Assembly: GCF_004216665.1 (NCBI RefSeq)
Contig: NZ_SGWY01000002.1
Coordinates: forward strand, 100,685-164,684
DNA length: 64,000 nt
Reading direction: 5' to 3'
From: Agromyces ramosus
GTDB taxonomy: Bacteria > Actinomycetota > Actinomycetes > Actinomycetales > Microbacteriaceae
Shown: positions 30,775 through 40,583 of the stretch, one piece after another
How the letters are laid out: each line of letters opens with the position of its first letter
Position numbering within the stretch: position 1 is the first letter of the stretch
The notes under the pieces: model-generated
Seen by the model: the letters and a program-made list of their open reading frames with translations, nothing else
Databases searched by the model: none
Told to the model about the DNA's origin: nothing
Position numbers and translations under genes: made by a program

Positions 30775-31649
30775 GGTCGCTCCCGGGTCGGCGGCGCCGT
30801 CGAGATCGCGACGTCGAGCCCGAGGTCGAGTGCGCGCGCCGAATGCGTGAGCGCGCCCACCGAGATGACGTCGACGCCGGTCGCCGCGATCGCGCCGACG
30901 GTGTCGAGCGAGACCCCGCCGGATGCCTCGACCACGGCGCGCCCCGCGATGAGCTCGACGCCCGCCCGCAGGTCGTCGACGGAGAAGTTGTCGAGCATGA
31001 TGGTGTCGGCGCCGCCGGCGAGGACGGCGTCGACCTGGTCGAGCCGGTCGACCTCCACCTCGAGGTGGGCGGTGTGGGGCATCCGCTCGCGCGCGGCGCG
31101 CAGTGCGGTCGCGAGGTCCTGCCCGCCTGCCGTCAGCACCGCCAGGTGGTTGTCCTTGGCCATCACCGCATCGGAGAGGGAGCGTCGGTGGTTGCGGCCG
31201 CCGCCGTCGCGCACCGCCTGGCGCTCGAGGCTGCGCAGGCCCGGCGTCGTCTTGCGGGTGTCGACGATGCGGGCGCCCGTGCCCGCCGACGCGGCGACGT
31301 ACCGTGCCGTGAGCGTGGCCACGCCGGACATCCGCTGGACGAGGTTGAGGGCGACCCGCTCGGCGGTGAGGATGCCGCGAGCCGGCCCGTGCACGCGCGC
31401 CAGGGCGTCGCCCGCGGCGAAGCCGTCGCCGTCGCCGGCGAGCCGCTCCACCCGGATCGCGTCGTCGACGAGGCGGAACGCGGCGGCGAACACCTCGATG
31501 CCGCTGAGCACGCCCGACTCCCGGGCGACGAGCTCGGCGGTGGCCGTCGCATCCGCGGGGATGAGCGCCTCGGAGGTGAGGTCGCCCCACGGTGCGTCCT
31601 CGTCGAGCGCGGCGCCGACGATGCGGTCGATCTCGCGGCGGTCGGTCAT
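30771..31649 (-). CDS. nadC: Nicotinate-nucleotide pyrophosphorylase (quinolinate phosphoribosyltransferase)
   Basis: This is a 292-residue enzyme with the family segments EDAPWGDLTSEAL, LNLVQRMSGVATLT, DTRKTTPGLRSLERQAVRDG, HLEVEVD and a C-terminal barrel ending in a VGALTHS segment. It converts quinolinate and PRPP to nicotinate mononucleotide with loss of carbon dioxide, the third step of de novo NAD synthesis. Its ATG overlaps the nadB stop (TGATG). Confidence 0.97.
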   Translation of the reverse strand: MTDRREIDRIVGAALDEDAPWGDLTSEALIPADATATAELVARESGVLSGIEVFAAAFRLVDDAIRVERLAGDGDGFAAGDALARVHGPARGILTAERVALNLVQRMSGVATLTARYVAASAGTGARIVDTRKTTPGLRSLERQAVRDGGGRNHRRSLSDAVMAKDNHLAVLTAGGQDLATALRAARERMPHTAHLEVEVDRLDQVDAVLAGGADTIMLDNFSVDDLRAGVELIAGRAVVEASGGVSLDTVGAIAATGVDVISVGALTHSARALDLGLDVAISTAPPTRERP

Positions 31650-33214
31650 CAGGCTGCCTCCTCGAACTCGGGCACGTGGGCGGCCGCCGGGACGCCCGCC
31701 GTCGTCGGGCGTGCGCTCGCGGGATCGTCGGAGCGGAAGTGCGCGCCGAGGCTCCCGGTGCGGGCGATCGCGGCCGCGACCGTCAGGCGTGCCAGGTCGA
31801 GGAGGTTCCGGTCCTCCGCGCTGCGACGATCGCGCACCTCGGGCGCATGCCAGCCCGCGAGCCGAGCGGATGCCGCGGCGAGGCCGGTCGCATCCCGCTC
31901 GAGCCCGACGTGCTCCCACATGAGCTCCTGCAGGGCCTCGCGGTCGACGCGGTCTCCCGCGGATGCGCGGGCGGGATCGGCCTCGAGCGGTGCCGAGGCG
32001 GCCGCCGAGGGAGCGGTCGCCGTCGCGGGCGCCGTCGCGGGGTTCGGCCACGGGGCGTCGAGCGCGCGCGCCACCCGGTCGGCGAACACGGCCGCCTCGA
32101 GCAGTGAGTTGGATGCGAGCCGGTTGGCGCCGTGCACACCGGTGCGTGCGGTCTCGCCCACCGCGAAGAGGCGCGGGAGGGTCGTGCGGCCGTCGAGGTC
32201 GGTGACCACGCCGCCCATCGCGTAGTGCGCGGCGGGCGTGATGGGGACGGGCACCGACGACCAGTCGTACCCCGCCTGGCGGCACGCGGCGTCGAGACCC
32301 GGGAAGCGCTGCGCGAGCCGCGCGGCGCCGAGGCCGGTGGCGTCGAGGAGCACGGGCCTGCCCGCCTGGTCGGCCATGCGCCGCCACACCGCGCGGGCGA
32401 CGACGTCGCGCGGAGCGAGCTCGCCCCGAGGGTCGACCTCGAGCATGAAGCGGTCGCCGTGCTCGTCGACGAGCACGGCGCCCTCGCCGCGCACCGCCTC
32501 CGAGATGAGCGGCGTGCCGGGCGTCGACAGCGCCGTGGGGTGGAACTGCACGAACTCGAGGTCGGCGACGGCTGCGCCGGCACGGTGGGCGGCGGCCACG
32601 CCGTCGCCGGTCGCCACCGAGGGATTCGTCGTATGCCGATAGAGGCATCCAGTGCCGCCGGTGGCGAGCACGACGGCGTCGGCGCCGACATCGACGAGGT
32701 CGCCGGATGCCGCGAGCAGTCGTGCGCCCGCCACCCGACCGTGCTCGACGAGCAGGTCGACGAGCATCGTGCGCTCGTGGATCCGGACCGCCCGCCGCCG
32801 CACCGTGGCGACGAGCGCCGTCTCGATGGCGGCGCCGGTCGCGTCGCCGCCCGCGTGCAGGATGCGGGCGCGCGAGTGGGCCGCCTCGAGCCCGCGCTCG
32901 AGTCCCGAGTCGCCACGGTCGAACGCGACCCCGAAGCGGATGAGGTCGCGCACGCGCTCGGGACCCTCGTCGCAGAGCACGCGCACCGCGTCGGGATCGG
33001 AGAGCCCAGCACCCGCCGCGATGGTGTCGGCGAAGTGGCGTTCGACCGAGTCATCGGGGAACAGGGCCGCCGCGATGCCGCCCTGGGCGTGCCGCGTGTT
33101 GCCGTCGGCGAGCGCGGCCTTCGTGACGAGCTCCACCGCGTGTCCGGCGTCGGCCGCCTTCACCGCGGTCCAGAGTCCCGCGATGCCGCCGCCCACCACG
33201 AGCACGCGCGACAT
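31649..33214 (-). CDS. nadB: L-aspartate oxidase
   Basis: This is a 521-residue flavoprotein. The FAD-binding N-terminus is VLVVGGGIAGLWTAV. It continues with NTRHAQGGIAAAL, EFVQFHPTAL and a HGANRLASNSLLEA segment, all typical of NadB and its fumarate-reductase relatives. It oxidises aspartate to iminoaspartate, which NadA uses. An Ala/Pro/Thr-rich stretch between the FAD and the C-terminal helical domain is longer than usual. The start is ATG 33214, two bases after the nadA stop. Confidence 0.96.
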   Translation of the reverse strand: MSRVLVVGGGIAGLWTAVKAADAGHAVELVTKAALADGNTRHAQGGIAAALFPDDSVERHFADTIAAGAGLSDPDAVRVLCDEGPERVRDLIRFGVAFDRGDSGLERGLEAAHSRARILHAGGDATGAAIETALVATVRRRAVRIHERTMLVDLLVEHGRVAGARLLAASGDLVDVGADAVVLATGGTGCLYRHTTNPSVATGDGVAAAHRAGAAVADLEFVQFHPTALSTPGTPLISEAVRGEGAVLVDEHGDRFMLEVDPRGELAPRDVVARAVWRRMADQAGRPVLLDATGLGAARLAQRFPGLDAACRQAGYDWSSVPVPITPAAHYAMGGVVTDLDGRTTLPRLFAVGETARTGVHGANRLASNSLLEAAVFADRVARALDAPWPNPATAPATATAPSAAASAPLEADPARASAGDRVDREALQELMWEHVGLERDATGLAAASARLAGWHAPEVRDRRSAEDRNLLDLARLTVAAAIARTGSLGAHFRSDDPASARPTTAGVPAAAHVPEFEEAA

Positions 33215-33216
33215 GG

Positions 33217-34560
33217 TCAGGCTCCCGCCGCGGCCGGCGGCTTCGCCGCGAGCATCCGCTCGAGTGCGAGCCGGGCCGGATCGGCCACCGTCTCGGGCAC
33301 CGTGATGCGGTTCACCACGCGGCCGGCCACGAGCTCCTCGAGCACCCACGCGAGGTAGCCCGGGTGGATGCGGTACATCGTCGAGCACGGGCAGACGACC
33401 GGATCGAGGCAGAAGATCGTGTGCTGCGGGTGCTCCGCGGCGAGGCGCTGCACGAGGTTGACCTCGGTGCCGATCGCGAAGGTCGAGCCGGCGGGCGCCG
33501 CCTGGATGGCCTTGACGATGAAGTCGGTCGAGCCCGCGGCATCCGCTGCATCGACGACCGGCATCGGGCACTCGGGGTGCACGATCACCTGCACGCCGGG
33601 GTGCTCGGCGCGGGCCTGTGCGATCTGGTCGACCGTGAAGCGCCGGTGCACCGAGCAGAAGCCGTGCCAGAGGATGACGCGCGCGTCGCGCAGTTCGTCG
33701 GCACTGCTGCCGCCGAGCGCCTTGCGCGGGTTCCACATCGGCATCTGCTCGAGCGGCACGCCCATGGCCTTCGCGGTGTTCCGGCCGAGGTGCTGGTCGG
33801 GGAAGAAGAGCACGCGCTGCCCGCGCTCGAACGCCCACTCGAGCACCGTCCGCGCGTTCGACGAGGTGCAGACGATGCCGCCGTTGCGGCCGACGAAGCC
33901 CTTGAGCGCGGCCGAGGAGTTCATGTAGGTGACGGGGATGACCGGCACCCGGCCGTCGGCGTCGGGCGTGCCGAGATCGCCGAAGACCTCCGCGAGCTGC
34001 TCCCAGCACTCCTCGACGCTCGACTCGTCGGCCATGTCGGCCATCGAGCACCCCGCAGCCAGGTTCGGCAGGATCACGGCCTGCTCGGGCGTCGAAAGCA
34101 GGTCGGCGGTCTCGGCCATGAAGTGCACGCCGCAGAACACGATCGCCTCGGCATCTGGCCTGGTGAGCGCGGCGTTCGCGAGCTGGAACGAGTCGCCGAC
34201 GAAGTCGGCGTGCTCGATCACCTCGTCGCGCTGGTAGAAGTGGCCGAGCACGACGACGCGCTCGCCGAGCGTCGCCTTGGCCGCGCGGATGCGATCGTGC
34301 AGCTCGGCGTCGGATGCCTCGCGGTACTCGGCCGGCAGCGAGCCCTGGCGCGGCGACCCGGTGGGGATGACGTCGCCCATGGACGACCCGGGGCCGTAGC
34401 CGGCAGGACCGCGGTCGAACTCCCACGGGCCCGAGGCCAGCTCGGGTGTGCAGGTCGCACCGGACTTCGCGCCCGTGGCGATGAGGCGGATGGTGCGATC
34501 GACGGATGCCGCCGCGCGCGTCGCGGCCGCGTCGCGGGTCGGTGGAGGTGCGATGGTCAT
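33217..34560 (-). CDS. nadA: Quinolinate synthase
   Basis: This is a 447-residue protein. It has the NadA triplicated fold with GHFYQRDEVIEHADFVGDS, FCGVHFMAETADLL, NLAAGCSMADM, and conserved cysteines including FCLDPVVCPCSTMY near the end that help bind the [4Fe-4S] cluster. It condenses iminoaspartate with dihydroxyacetone phosphate to quinolinate. About 70 extra N-terminal residues precede the conserved core, as in other actinobacterial NadA. Its ATG overlaps the stop of nrtR by four bases. Confidence 0.96.
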   Translation of the reverse strand: MTIAPPPTRDAAATRAAASVDRTIRLIATGAKSGATCTPELASGPWEFDRGPAGYGPGSSMGDVIPTGSPRQGSLPAEYREASDAELHDRIRAAKATLGERVVVLGHFYQRDEVIEHADFVGDSFQLANAALTRPDAEAIVFCGVHFMAETADLLSTPEQAVILPNLAAGCSMADMADESSVEECWEQLAEVFGDLGTPDADGRVPVIPVTYMNSSAALKGFVGRNGGIVCTSSNARTVLEWAFERGQRVLFFPDQHLGRNTAKAMGVPLEQMPMWNPRKALGGSSADELRDARVILWHGFCSVHRRFTVDQIAQARAEHPGVQVIVHPECPMPVVDAADAAGSTDFIVKAIQAAPAGSTFAIGTEVNLVQRLAAEHPQHTIFCLDPVVCPCSTMYRIHPGYLAWVLEELVAGRVVNRITVPETVADPARLALERMLAAKPPAAAGA

Positions 34561-35276
34561 GGGTTCGTCCTCTGCAGTGCGGTGGTGGCTGGTCGATCGG
34601 ATGCCGCCGGGCCGGCGCCGGTGTCGAAGCGGTAGAGCGCGGGCGGGCGGTGCGGAGTGCCCGCGAGGCGCTGGCCGGTGTCGATGAGCGTGCCGGAGGC
34701 CTCCATCGTGCGGCGGAAGTTGGCCGGGTCGAGTCGGCGGCGGAGCACGGCCTCGTGCACGCCGCGCAGCTCGGCCATGGTGAAGGTCTCGCCCAGCAGG
34801 GCGTGCGCGATGCGCGAGTACTGCAGCTTGGTGCGCAGGCGCCAGAGTGCGTAGTCGATGATCTCGCGGTGGTCGAAGGCGAGCTCCGGCAGCTCGTCTT
34901 CGTCGAACCAGTGCACGTTCTCGTCGGCGACGGCGCGCTGCACCTCGTCGGAGTGCACGAGCGCCCAGTACACGACGGACACGACGCGCTCGTCGGGGGA
35001 GCGATCGGGGGCTCCGAACGTGTAGAGCTGCTCGAGGTAGCGGGGTGCGAGGCCCGTCGTCTCGGCGAGCGTGCGCGCCGCCGCGGCATCGAGGCCCTCG
35101 TCGACAGGCAGCCAACCGCCGGGCAGTGCCCAGCGTCCGGCGCCGGGCTCGCGGAGGCGTCGCACGAGCGGGATCCGCAGGCTCGGGGCGGCCGCTCCCT
35201 CGTCGGGGCTGAGCGCGAAGATGACGGTGGAGACGGCGAGTCGCGCCGTGGCGCCGTGGCCGTGCTGGTGCGACAT
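34557..35276 (-). CDS. nrtR: NrtR-type transcriptional regulator (Nudix-wHTH) of NAD synthesis
   Basis: This is a 239-residue protein. Residues about 10-145 are a Nudix fold with the box starting GGWLPVDEGLDAAAARTL, but the catalytic REUXEE core is replaced by RTLAETTG, so hydrolysis is unlikely. Residues about 155-225 are the winged-helix domain typical of NrtR (KLQYSRIAHALLGETFTMAEL, then RTMEASGTLID). NrtR proteins bind ADP-ribose and repress NAD genes. It heads the nadABC operon. GGGAGGT precedes ATG 35276, and a palindrome lies just upstream. Confidence 0.9.
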   Translation of the reverse strand: MSHQHGHGATARLAVSTVIFALSPDEGAAAPSLRIPLVRRLREPGAGRWALPGGWLPVDEGLDAAAARTLAETTGLAPRYLEQLYTFGAPDRSPDERVVSVVYWALVHSDEVQRAVADENVHWFDEDELPELAFDHREIIDYALWRLRTKLQYSRIAHALLGETFTMAELRGVHEAVLRRRLDPANFRRTMEASGTLIDTGQRLAGTPHRPPALYRFDTGAGPAASDRPATTALQRTNP

Positions 35277-35292
35277 CCGCTACCTCCCTTCT

Positions 35293-35311
35293 TAGAGTCG
35301 GTATGACTCGA
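35293..35311. promoter_or_regulatory. Candidate NrtR operator
   Basis: GAGTC (35295-35299) and GACTC (35305-35309) flank a 5-base GGTAT spacer, and the symmetry extends by a base or two on each side. The palindrome is 17 bases upstream of the nrtR start, where an autoregulatory operator is expected. Confidence 0.5.
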
Positions 35312-35448
35312 AGTGCTGGGATCAGCTTACAGTCAGATTGACACGAACGCCAATCGCGTGACGCCGTGCAGCCGGAACCGGCGAGCCATGCCGTCCGCGA
35401 CGACGCGGCCGGCAGCGCTCGCCAGCATGCGGCGACCCGTCGGGGCGG

Positions 35449-38400
35449 CTATTGCGCCGGCGCCGGCGCGGGCGCGGTCTGCGAGCGCTCCTGCGCGTCG
35501 ACCTGCGGACACGGGTCAAATCTGACGACGTTCTCCGCGAACTCGGCGAGGCCCATGTACTGGCCCCGCTCGGTCACGACGTCGTCGCCCTCGCCCTCGC
35601 CCTCGTCGTCGGCGGCGGACTCGGCCGCCGCCGTCCCGGCGACGTCCGCGTCGCAGCCCGCGGCGGACTTGATCGCAGACGTGAACCGAGCCTGGCTCAT
35701 GCCGGACAACGCCCACCCGAGCGGGGGCACGACGGCCGGCGTCGAGTCCGGGGCGATCACCAGGGTGCCGCCCGGCATGAGCCCATCGCTTCCGATGAGG
35801 TCGACGAGCGCGGTCCGGCACGCCTCGGCGGCCTCGCTGTCTGGGCAGGCACCCGGCATGGCCAAGGTGATGCGCTGGATCCACGCGTCCTCCGCAGTGA
35901 GGTGCCCCTTCGCAGCGCCGCCGGTGATCGGCACGAGCGGCTCCGACTCGGCGCGGGCCACATCGTCGGCCAGGTCGTACCCCTGCGTGTTGCGCAAGTA
36001 CACGAGCATGGGCAACAGCCAAGGTTCGCCCTCGACGCGTTCCTCGTTCTTCTCGGCGATCCTCGCCATCAGGCGCGGAGCAGTGTCAGCCAATGCTGCG
36101 AGGGAGGTGGGCTCGACATAGCCGCCGTCGACGAACTGCGCTCCCTTCGGAGCGTCGTTGCACGGCGCCTCCGCGGGGAGGCCCCCGGTGGGCGTGACGA
36201 TGGCGAATCGTGCGGAGAGCATGGCGGCGGTCGACCAGTCGAGCGATGCGAGGCACTTCGTGGTCGCATCCGCTCCGCCCGTCGCCGCGAGTTCACGGAA
36301 GCCGAGCATCGACGGCAAGCCGCCGGCGACGTCGCACGAGCCCTCCTGGCTGTTCTCCTGGGCCCCGGATGCGGCTGCGTCGCTGACGTCCTCCGGTGCG
36401 GCCGTCGCATCGGCGGGCGTTGGGGCGCTCGGGGCGATCGGGGCCTGGTCCACGAGCAGCCGGCACTTCGAGACGACGTCGGTGGAGCTGAGCATAAGCA
36501 TGCCGGTGAGCGGCGAGATCTCGGCGGAGAACGCGTCCTCCAGGCCGGGCGCGTCACGCTCCCAGAGCGCCTCGACGAGGGCGGCCCGGTCGCGCCAGCG
36601 CAGCCCCTCGTCATCGGGACCATGGAACCACGGAAGGAATGAGGGCATCCGCACGCCGGAGCCCGCCGCGAACATGTCTCCCACAGCCAGGCCGAGTACG
36701 GCGGTCGACACCACGTCGGGCCCCGCGGTCTTCTTCGCGGCCACCACGATCTCGTCTGCCCACGTCGAGTCATCGGCAGCACCACCGGACCCGTCGAGCT
36801 CGCCGCCCTGCTCGATGGTGCTCGCGACGGCCAAGCCGACGGAGCCTCCGCTGATGCCGCTCGCCACGAAGCCCGAGCGCGCGGCGCAGTCCTTGAGCGC
36901 CGCGAGCGCGGTGGCGGTCCAATAGGCGGCCCGGATGCCGCCGCCCTCGGCGGCGATGAGGTATACCGGGCGTACCTGCACCGGGGCGGATTCGGACGAA
37001 TCGGGTTCGCCGGCGTCCCCGGCGTCTCGTTCGCCGTCCGGCGCTGGGACGGCGATGCCGCACGCCGCGTCGTTCTGGAGTTCCTCGAGGCGCGCCTCGA
37101 GCGGATCCCCAGTTGCGACCGAGGCGGACGGATTCGAAACCTGCACCGCATGAAGCTCTCGATCCGCTGCGAACGCCGAGATGACGATGTTGATCGCGAA
37201 GGGCAGGAGGATGCCGAGGGTGAGCACCGGCGCCGCTTTCAGGCGCAACCAGCGGAAGGGCGCGATGAGCTCGCGCGGCTGCACGAGCAGCGTGAACGCG
37301 CCGAAGACCGTGATCCACGCGCTGATGGCGAAGAGGGTCACCGCGACCCCGCCGAGGAGCCATGCCGCCATCGTCGGGACGAGCATGGCCCCGAGGAGGA
37401 AGGCGGCGCCGAAGAAGAGCGACCACGCCTCAAGGCGGCCCGCGGGCGTGATCAGCCGGTCGAAGGGGTCGAGGTTCGGACCGGGCGGCGGTTCGGTCGC
37501 CCGCAGGTTGGGGTCGAGGATGTGCGGCTTCCAGGAGGCCAACCACGGGAGCAGCAGCAATGGCGAGAGTATGGCGACGCACGCACCGACCACGAATGCG
37601 AATACCGTCCAGGTGGAGCTCCATGCCCATGCGCCCTCGGTCGGGCGGAGGAGCGCGACCGGGACCATGAAGGACCGCACGATGCCGATACCACCGGCGA
37701 CGAGCACAAGCACGGCGAGGGTGTCGCCGACGATCCAGCTCATCCGCGCTCGGTCGCGCTCCACGCCCAGAGGACGCGCCGGATGCTGCTTCACCCACTT
37801 CCACCCGCATGCGGCAAGCACGGGCACGAGGCCCGACAGGATGAGGATCGTGCCGAAGGTGGGCCAGTGGATGCCCCATCGAACGCCGTACCACAGGCTG
37901 AATCCGATGACGATCACGGCGGCGACCACGAGGGCGGCGGGCGCGAAGAGCCACGGGGCGGCGGCGTCCCATCGGCACCTTGCCGGCCAGCGGCTCAGGC
38001 GGAACGCGCGGGTCTCCACCGCCAGGCGGGTGCGACGACGCCCGAGGACGAAGGTGACCAATGCCGTCGCCGCGAGTGCCGCCGCCGCCGCACCGGCCGC
38101 ACGGTACCCGTCCCAGTTATCGACCCATTGCCGCTGCACGTCGGGGAGCTGGTCGAGCAGATCCGCTGCGGGAATGCAGGCCAGCACGACGATGACCAGG
38201 ATCGCGAGGGTCGCGAGGCGGTGGACCCAGACGGCCCTCGCAATCCTGGCGACCTGTCGGCCGAGTTCTCGGCGATACGCTGCGATCCGCAGCATCGCCA
38301 CGGCGAACACGAGCAGCGAGAGTGCCTTCAGCGTGGTGAAGACGGCCATGACGACCCCGAGGACGTGGGCGATCGACGGCTCGCCGGCGATCGACGGCGC

Positions 38401-38895
38401 GCCGACGATCACCGCGAGGCCGCCGGCGATCTGGAGTGCGTCCTCGATCACCTCGGCCGACGCGTACGCGACGACGGCGACGATCGGGACGACCTGGGTC
38501 CTGGGGCGGGGTGCGATGCGGATCAGCGCCACGAGGAGCATGACGAGTGCCAGCACCAGCATCAGGTCGAGGAGTGCGGAGAGCACGATCCACCGGCCGA
38601 TCACCTCATTCAGCGCCGCTCCCGCCCACGCCACCCAGCTGTCGACCTTCGTGGCTCCGAGCGGCGAGAGCACGACGTTGAGGGAGTGACTTCGGCCGTC
38701 CCCCGCCGGAACGCTGGCGATGAGTCGATCGAGTTCACCGAGCATCACTGCGAAGAGGGCTGCGACCGCGACCCACGTGAGCCTCGCGGCGATTCGCCGC
38801 CAAGCGTCGTCGCCGATGATGACCGGCTCGCGCGGTCTGGTCGTGGCCGAGGCGTACACGATCTCGGTAGTCGTCGAATCGGGCTGGCCGGACAT
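35449..38895 (-). CDS. Large multi-pass membrane protein with C-terminal patatin-like lipase domain
   Basis: This is a 1148-residue protein. Residues about 30-600 contain roughly a dozen hydrophobic helices in several clusters. After a linker, residues about 640-960 form a patatin-like domain: the oxyanion loop EGGGIRAAYW, nucleophile elbow GISGGS with Ser682, and VDGGYVEP with Asp923. The Ser/Asp dyad looks complete. Two low-complexity acidic segments lie inside and after the lipase part. It may hydrolyse membrane phospholipids from inside or outside the bilayer. GGGGGAG precedes ATG 38895. The precise role is unknown. Confidence 0.8.
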   Translation of the reverse strand: MSGQPDSTTTEIVYASATTRPREPVIIGDDAWRRIAARLTWVAVAALFAVMLGELDRLIASVPAGDGRSHSLNVVLSPLGATKVDSWVAWAGAALNEVIGRWIVLSALLDLMLVLALVMLLVALIRIAPRPRTQVVPIVAVVAYASAEVIEDALQIAGGLAVIVGAPSIAGEPSIAHVLGVVMAVFTTLKALSLLVFAVAMLRIAAYRRELGRQVARIARAVWVHRLATLAILVIVVLACIPAADLLDQLPDVQRQWVDNWDGYRAAGAAAAALAATALVTFVLGRRRTRLAVETRAFRLSRWPARCRWDAAAPWLFAPAALVVAAVIVIGFSLWYGVRWGIHWPTFGTILILSGLVPVLAACGWKWVKQHPARPLGVERDRARMSWIVGDTLAVLVLVAGGIGIVRSFMVPVALLRPTEGAWAWSSTWTVFAFVVGACVAILSPLLLLPWLASWKPHILDPNLRATEPPPGPNLDPFDRLITPAGRLEAWSLFFGAAFLLGAMLVPTMAAWLLGGVAVTLFAISAWITVFGAFTLLVQPRELIAPFRWLRLKAAPVLTLGILLPFAINIVISAFAADRELHAVQVSNPSASVATGDPLEARLEELQNDAACGIAVPAPDGERDAGDAGEPDSSESAPVQVRPVYLIAAEGGGIRAAYWTATALAALKDCAARSGFVASGISGGSVGLAVASTIEQGGELDGSGGAADDSTWADEIVVAAKKTAGPDVVSTAVLGLAVGDMFAAGSGVRMPSFLPWFHGPDDEGLRWRDRAALVEALWERDAPGLEDAFSAEISPLTGMLMLSSTDVVSKCRLLVDQAPIAPSAPTPADATAAPEDVSDAAASGAQENSQEGSCDVAGGLPSMLGFRELAATGGADATTKCLASLDWSTAAMLSARFAIVTPTGGLPAEAPCNDAPKGAQFVDGGYVEPTSLAALADTAPRLMARIAEKNEERVEGEPWLLPMLVYLRNTQGYDLADDVARAESEPLVPITGGAAKGHLTAEDAWIQRITLAMPGACPDSEAAEACRTALVDLIGSDGLMPGGTLVIAPDSTPAVVPPLGWALSGMSQARFTSAIKSAAGCDADVAGTAAAESAADDEGEGEGDDVVTERGQYMGLAEFAENVVRFDPCPQVDAQERSQTAPAPAPAQ

Positions 38896-39070
38896 TCGCG
38901 CTCCCCCGGAACCCGGCCGCCCCCCGCGGCCGGGTTGGGCTGAGCGTACAGCCGAAGAATCCTCAGCGTAGAGACCCCATCCGGGGGGTGGCACGGCTCA
39001 CGACCGCACGCGGGGCGGAGCAACCGCACCTCGCGAGCGGCGTGGGAGCCCGGCCGGCGGCCGCGTCGGA

Positions 39071-39076
39071 TAGGAT
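39071..39076 (+). promoter_or_regulatory. Probable -10 box of the gcv transcript
   Basis: TAGGAT lies about 35 bases before the first aptamer of the glycine riboswitch. No clear -35 box is visible. Confidence 0.45.
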
Positions 39077-39107
39077 CGGCGGTACAACCGCACATCGGGC
39101 CATCGAC

Positions 39108-39303
39108 GCGTCGCGGGAGAGCCGGATTCATCCGGCACCGAAGGAGCAAGCCTCCCCGCCAATCTCTCAGGTCACAACACCGCGATGACGAGGCCGCTCT
39201 GAAAAGCGGATGCCGCGAACGCTGCATCCCGCCGACGGTGAAAGCTCAGCTCCCCACGGGCGCGACGCGAAACTCTCAGGCCCATGACAGAGGGGGAGTT
39301 CCC
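39108..39303 (+). ncRNA. Tandem glycine riboswitch
   Basis: Two glycine aptamers precede gcvT. The first runs from GCGGGAGAGCC near 39113 through the conserved GGAGCAAGCCTCCCCGCC region and closes with AATCTCTCAGGT. The second starts near GCTCTGAAAAGC (39196) and closes with AACTCTCAGGCCCATGACAG. The paired ACTCTCAGG 3' signatures are diagnostic. Glycine binding is expected to switch on expression of the glycine-cleavage genes. The ATG at 39284 lies inside the closing strand and is not the gcvT start. Confidence 0.9.
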
Positions 39304-39343
39304 AGCGGCATCCGCCGACCGCCCACGCGACTCTGGAGAACTC

Positions 39344-40522
39344 GTGACCGACCCCGGCAGCACCGAATCCGGCACCATCGAACGTCGAAGCCCCCTCGAC
39401 GCGGTGCATCGCGCCGCCGGCGCGTCGTTCACCGACTTCGCGGGCTGGCAGATGCCCGTGCGCTACTCGAGCGATCTCGCCGAGCACCACGCCGTGCGCA
39501 CGTCCTCGGGCATCTTCGACCTCTCGCACATGGGCGAGATCATCCTGCTCGGACCGGGCTCGGCCGCCGCGCTCGACTTCGCGCTCGCCGGCAGGCTCTC
39601 GGCGATCGAGATCGGCCAGGCGAAGTACTCGCTGCTGTTGGCCGAGGACGGCGGCATCATCGACGACCTCGTCGTCTATCGCACCGGCGAGGACCGCTAC
39701 ATGGTGGTCGCGAACGCCTCCAACGCCGCCGTCGTGGCCGACGAGCTGCGGTCGCGCGCCGACGGCTTCGACACGTTCGTCTCCGACGAGAGCGACGACA
39801 TCGCGCTCATCGCGCTGCAGGGTCCCGACGCACGCGCCGTGCTGCAGGAGACGCCCGGATTCGGCGTCGACGACGGGCCGGGCAACGACGTCGACGACTT
39901 CCTCGCGAACCTCGAGTCGCTCAGGTACTACCGCGCGTTCGCGGCCACGTTCGAGGGCGAGCCCGTGCTCGTCGCGCGCACGGGCTACACCGGCGAGGAC
40001 GGCTTCGAGCTGTACATCGCGCCCGATCGCGCGCCGCGACTGTGGGAAGCCCTCCGCGAGACCGGCGGCGCGCGCGTGGTCCCCGCGGGACTGGCCAGCC
40101 GCGACACGCTCCGGCTCGAGGCGGGCATGCCGCTGTACGGCCACGAGCTGAGCCGCGACATCCTGCCCGTGCAGGCGGGTCTCGGGCGCGTCGTCGCCCT
40201 CACCAAGGAGGGCGACTTCGTGGGTCGCGCCGCGATCGAGCAGGGCCCCGCCGTGGATGCCCCGGTGCTCGTCGGCCTCGCCGCGGAGGGCCGCCGAGCG
40301 GCCCGCGCCGACTACGAGGTGTACGACGGCGAGGGTGCGGATGCCGCCCGCGTCGGCATCGTGACGAGCGGCGCCCTGTCGCCGACGCTCGGCCACCCCG
40401 TGGCGATGGCGTTCGTCGCGCCCGCTGCGGCGGAGCTCGGCCGCGAGCTCTACGTCGACGTGCGCGGAACGCGAGTCCCGGCATCCGTCGTCGCCCTGCC
40501 CTTCTACAAGCGGCCCGCCTGA
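39344..40522 (+). CDS. gcvT: Glycine cleavage system T protein (aminomethyltransferase)
   Basis: This is a 392-residue protein with [20 protein letters not shown] near the start, [22 protein letters not shown] and [14 protein letters not shown], all GcvT signatures. It transfers the methylene group from the H-protein lipoyl arm to tetrahydrofolate and releases ammonia. I chose GTG 39344 because GGAG lies five bases upstream and the earlier in-frame ATG is part of the riboswitch. It is first of three gcv genes. Confidence 0.96.
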   Translation: MTDPGSTESGTIERRSPLDAVHRAAGASFTDFAGWQMPVRYSSDLAEHHAVRTSSGIFDLSHMGEIILLGPGSAAALDFALAGRLSAIEIGQAKYSLLLAEDGGIIDDLVVYRTGEDRYMVVANASNAAVVADELRSRADGFDTFVSDESDDIALIALQGPDARAVLQETPGFGVDDGPGNDVDDFLANLESLRYYRAFAATFEGEPVLVARTGYTGEDGFELYIAPDRAPRLWEALRETGGARVVPAGLASRDTLRLEAGMPLYGHELSRDILPVQAGLGRVVALTKEGDFVGRAAIEQGPAVDAPVLVGLAAEGRRAARADYEVYDGEGADAARVGIVTSGALSPTLGHPVAMAFVAPAAAELGRELYVDVRGTRVPASVVALPFYKRPA

Positions 40523-40583
40523 GCCCGCCGCCGCACGCACCGCAGCACCGACCGCCAGCACCGTCCACCGCGAGGAGAACCCC

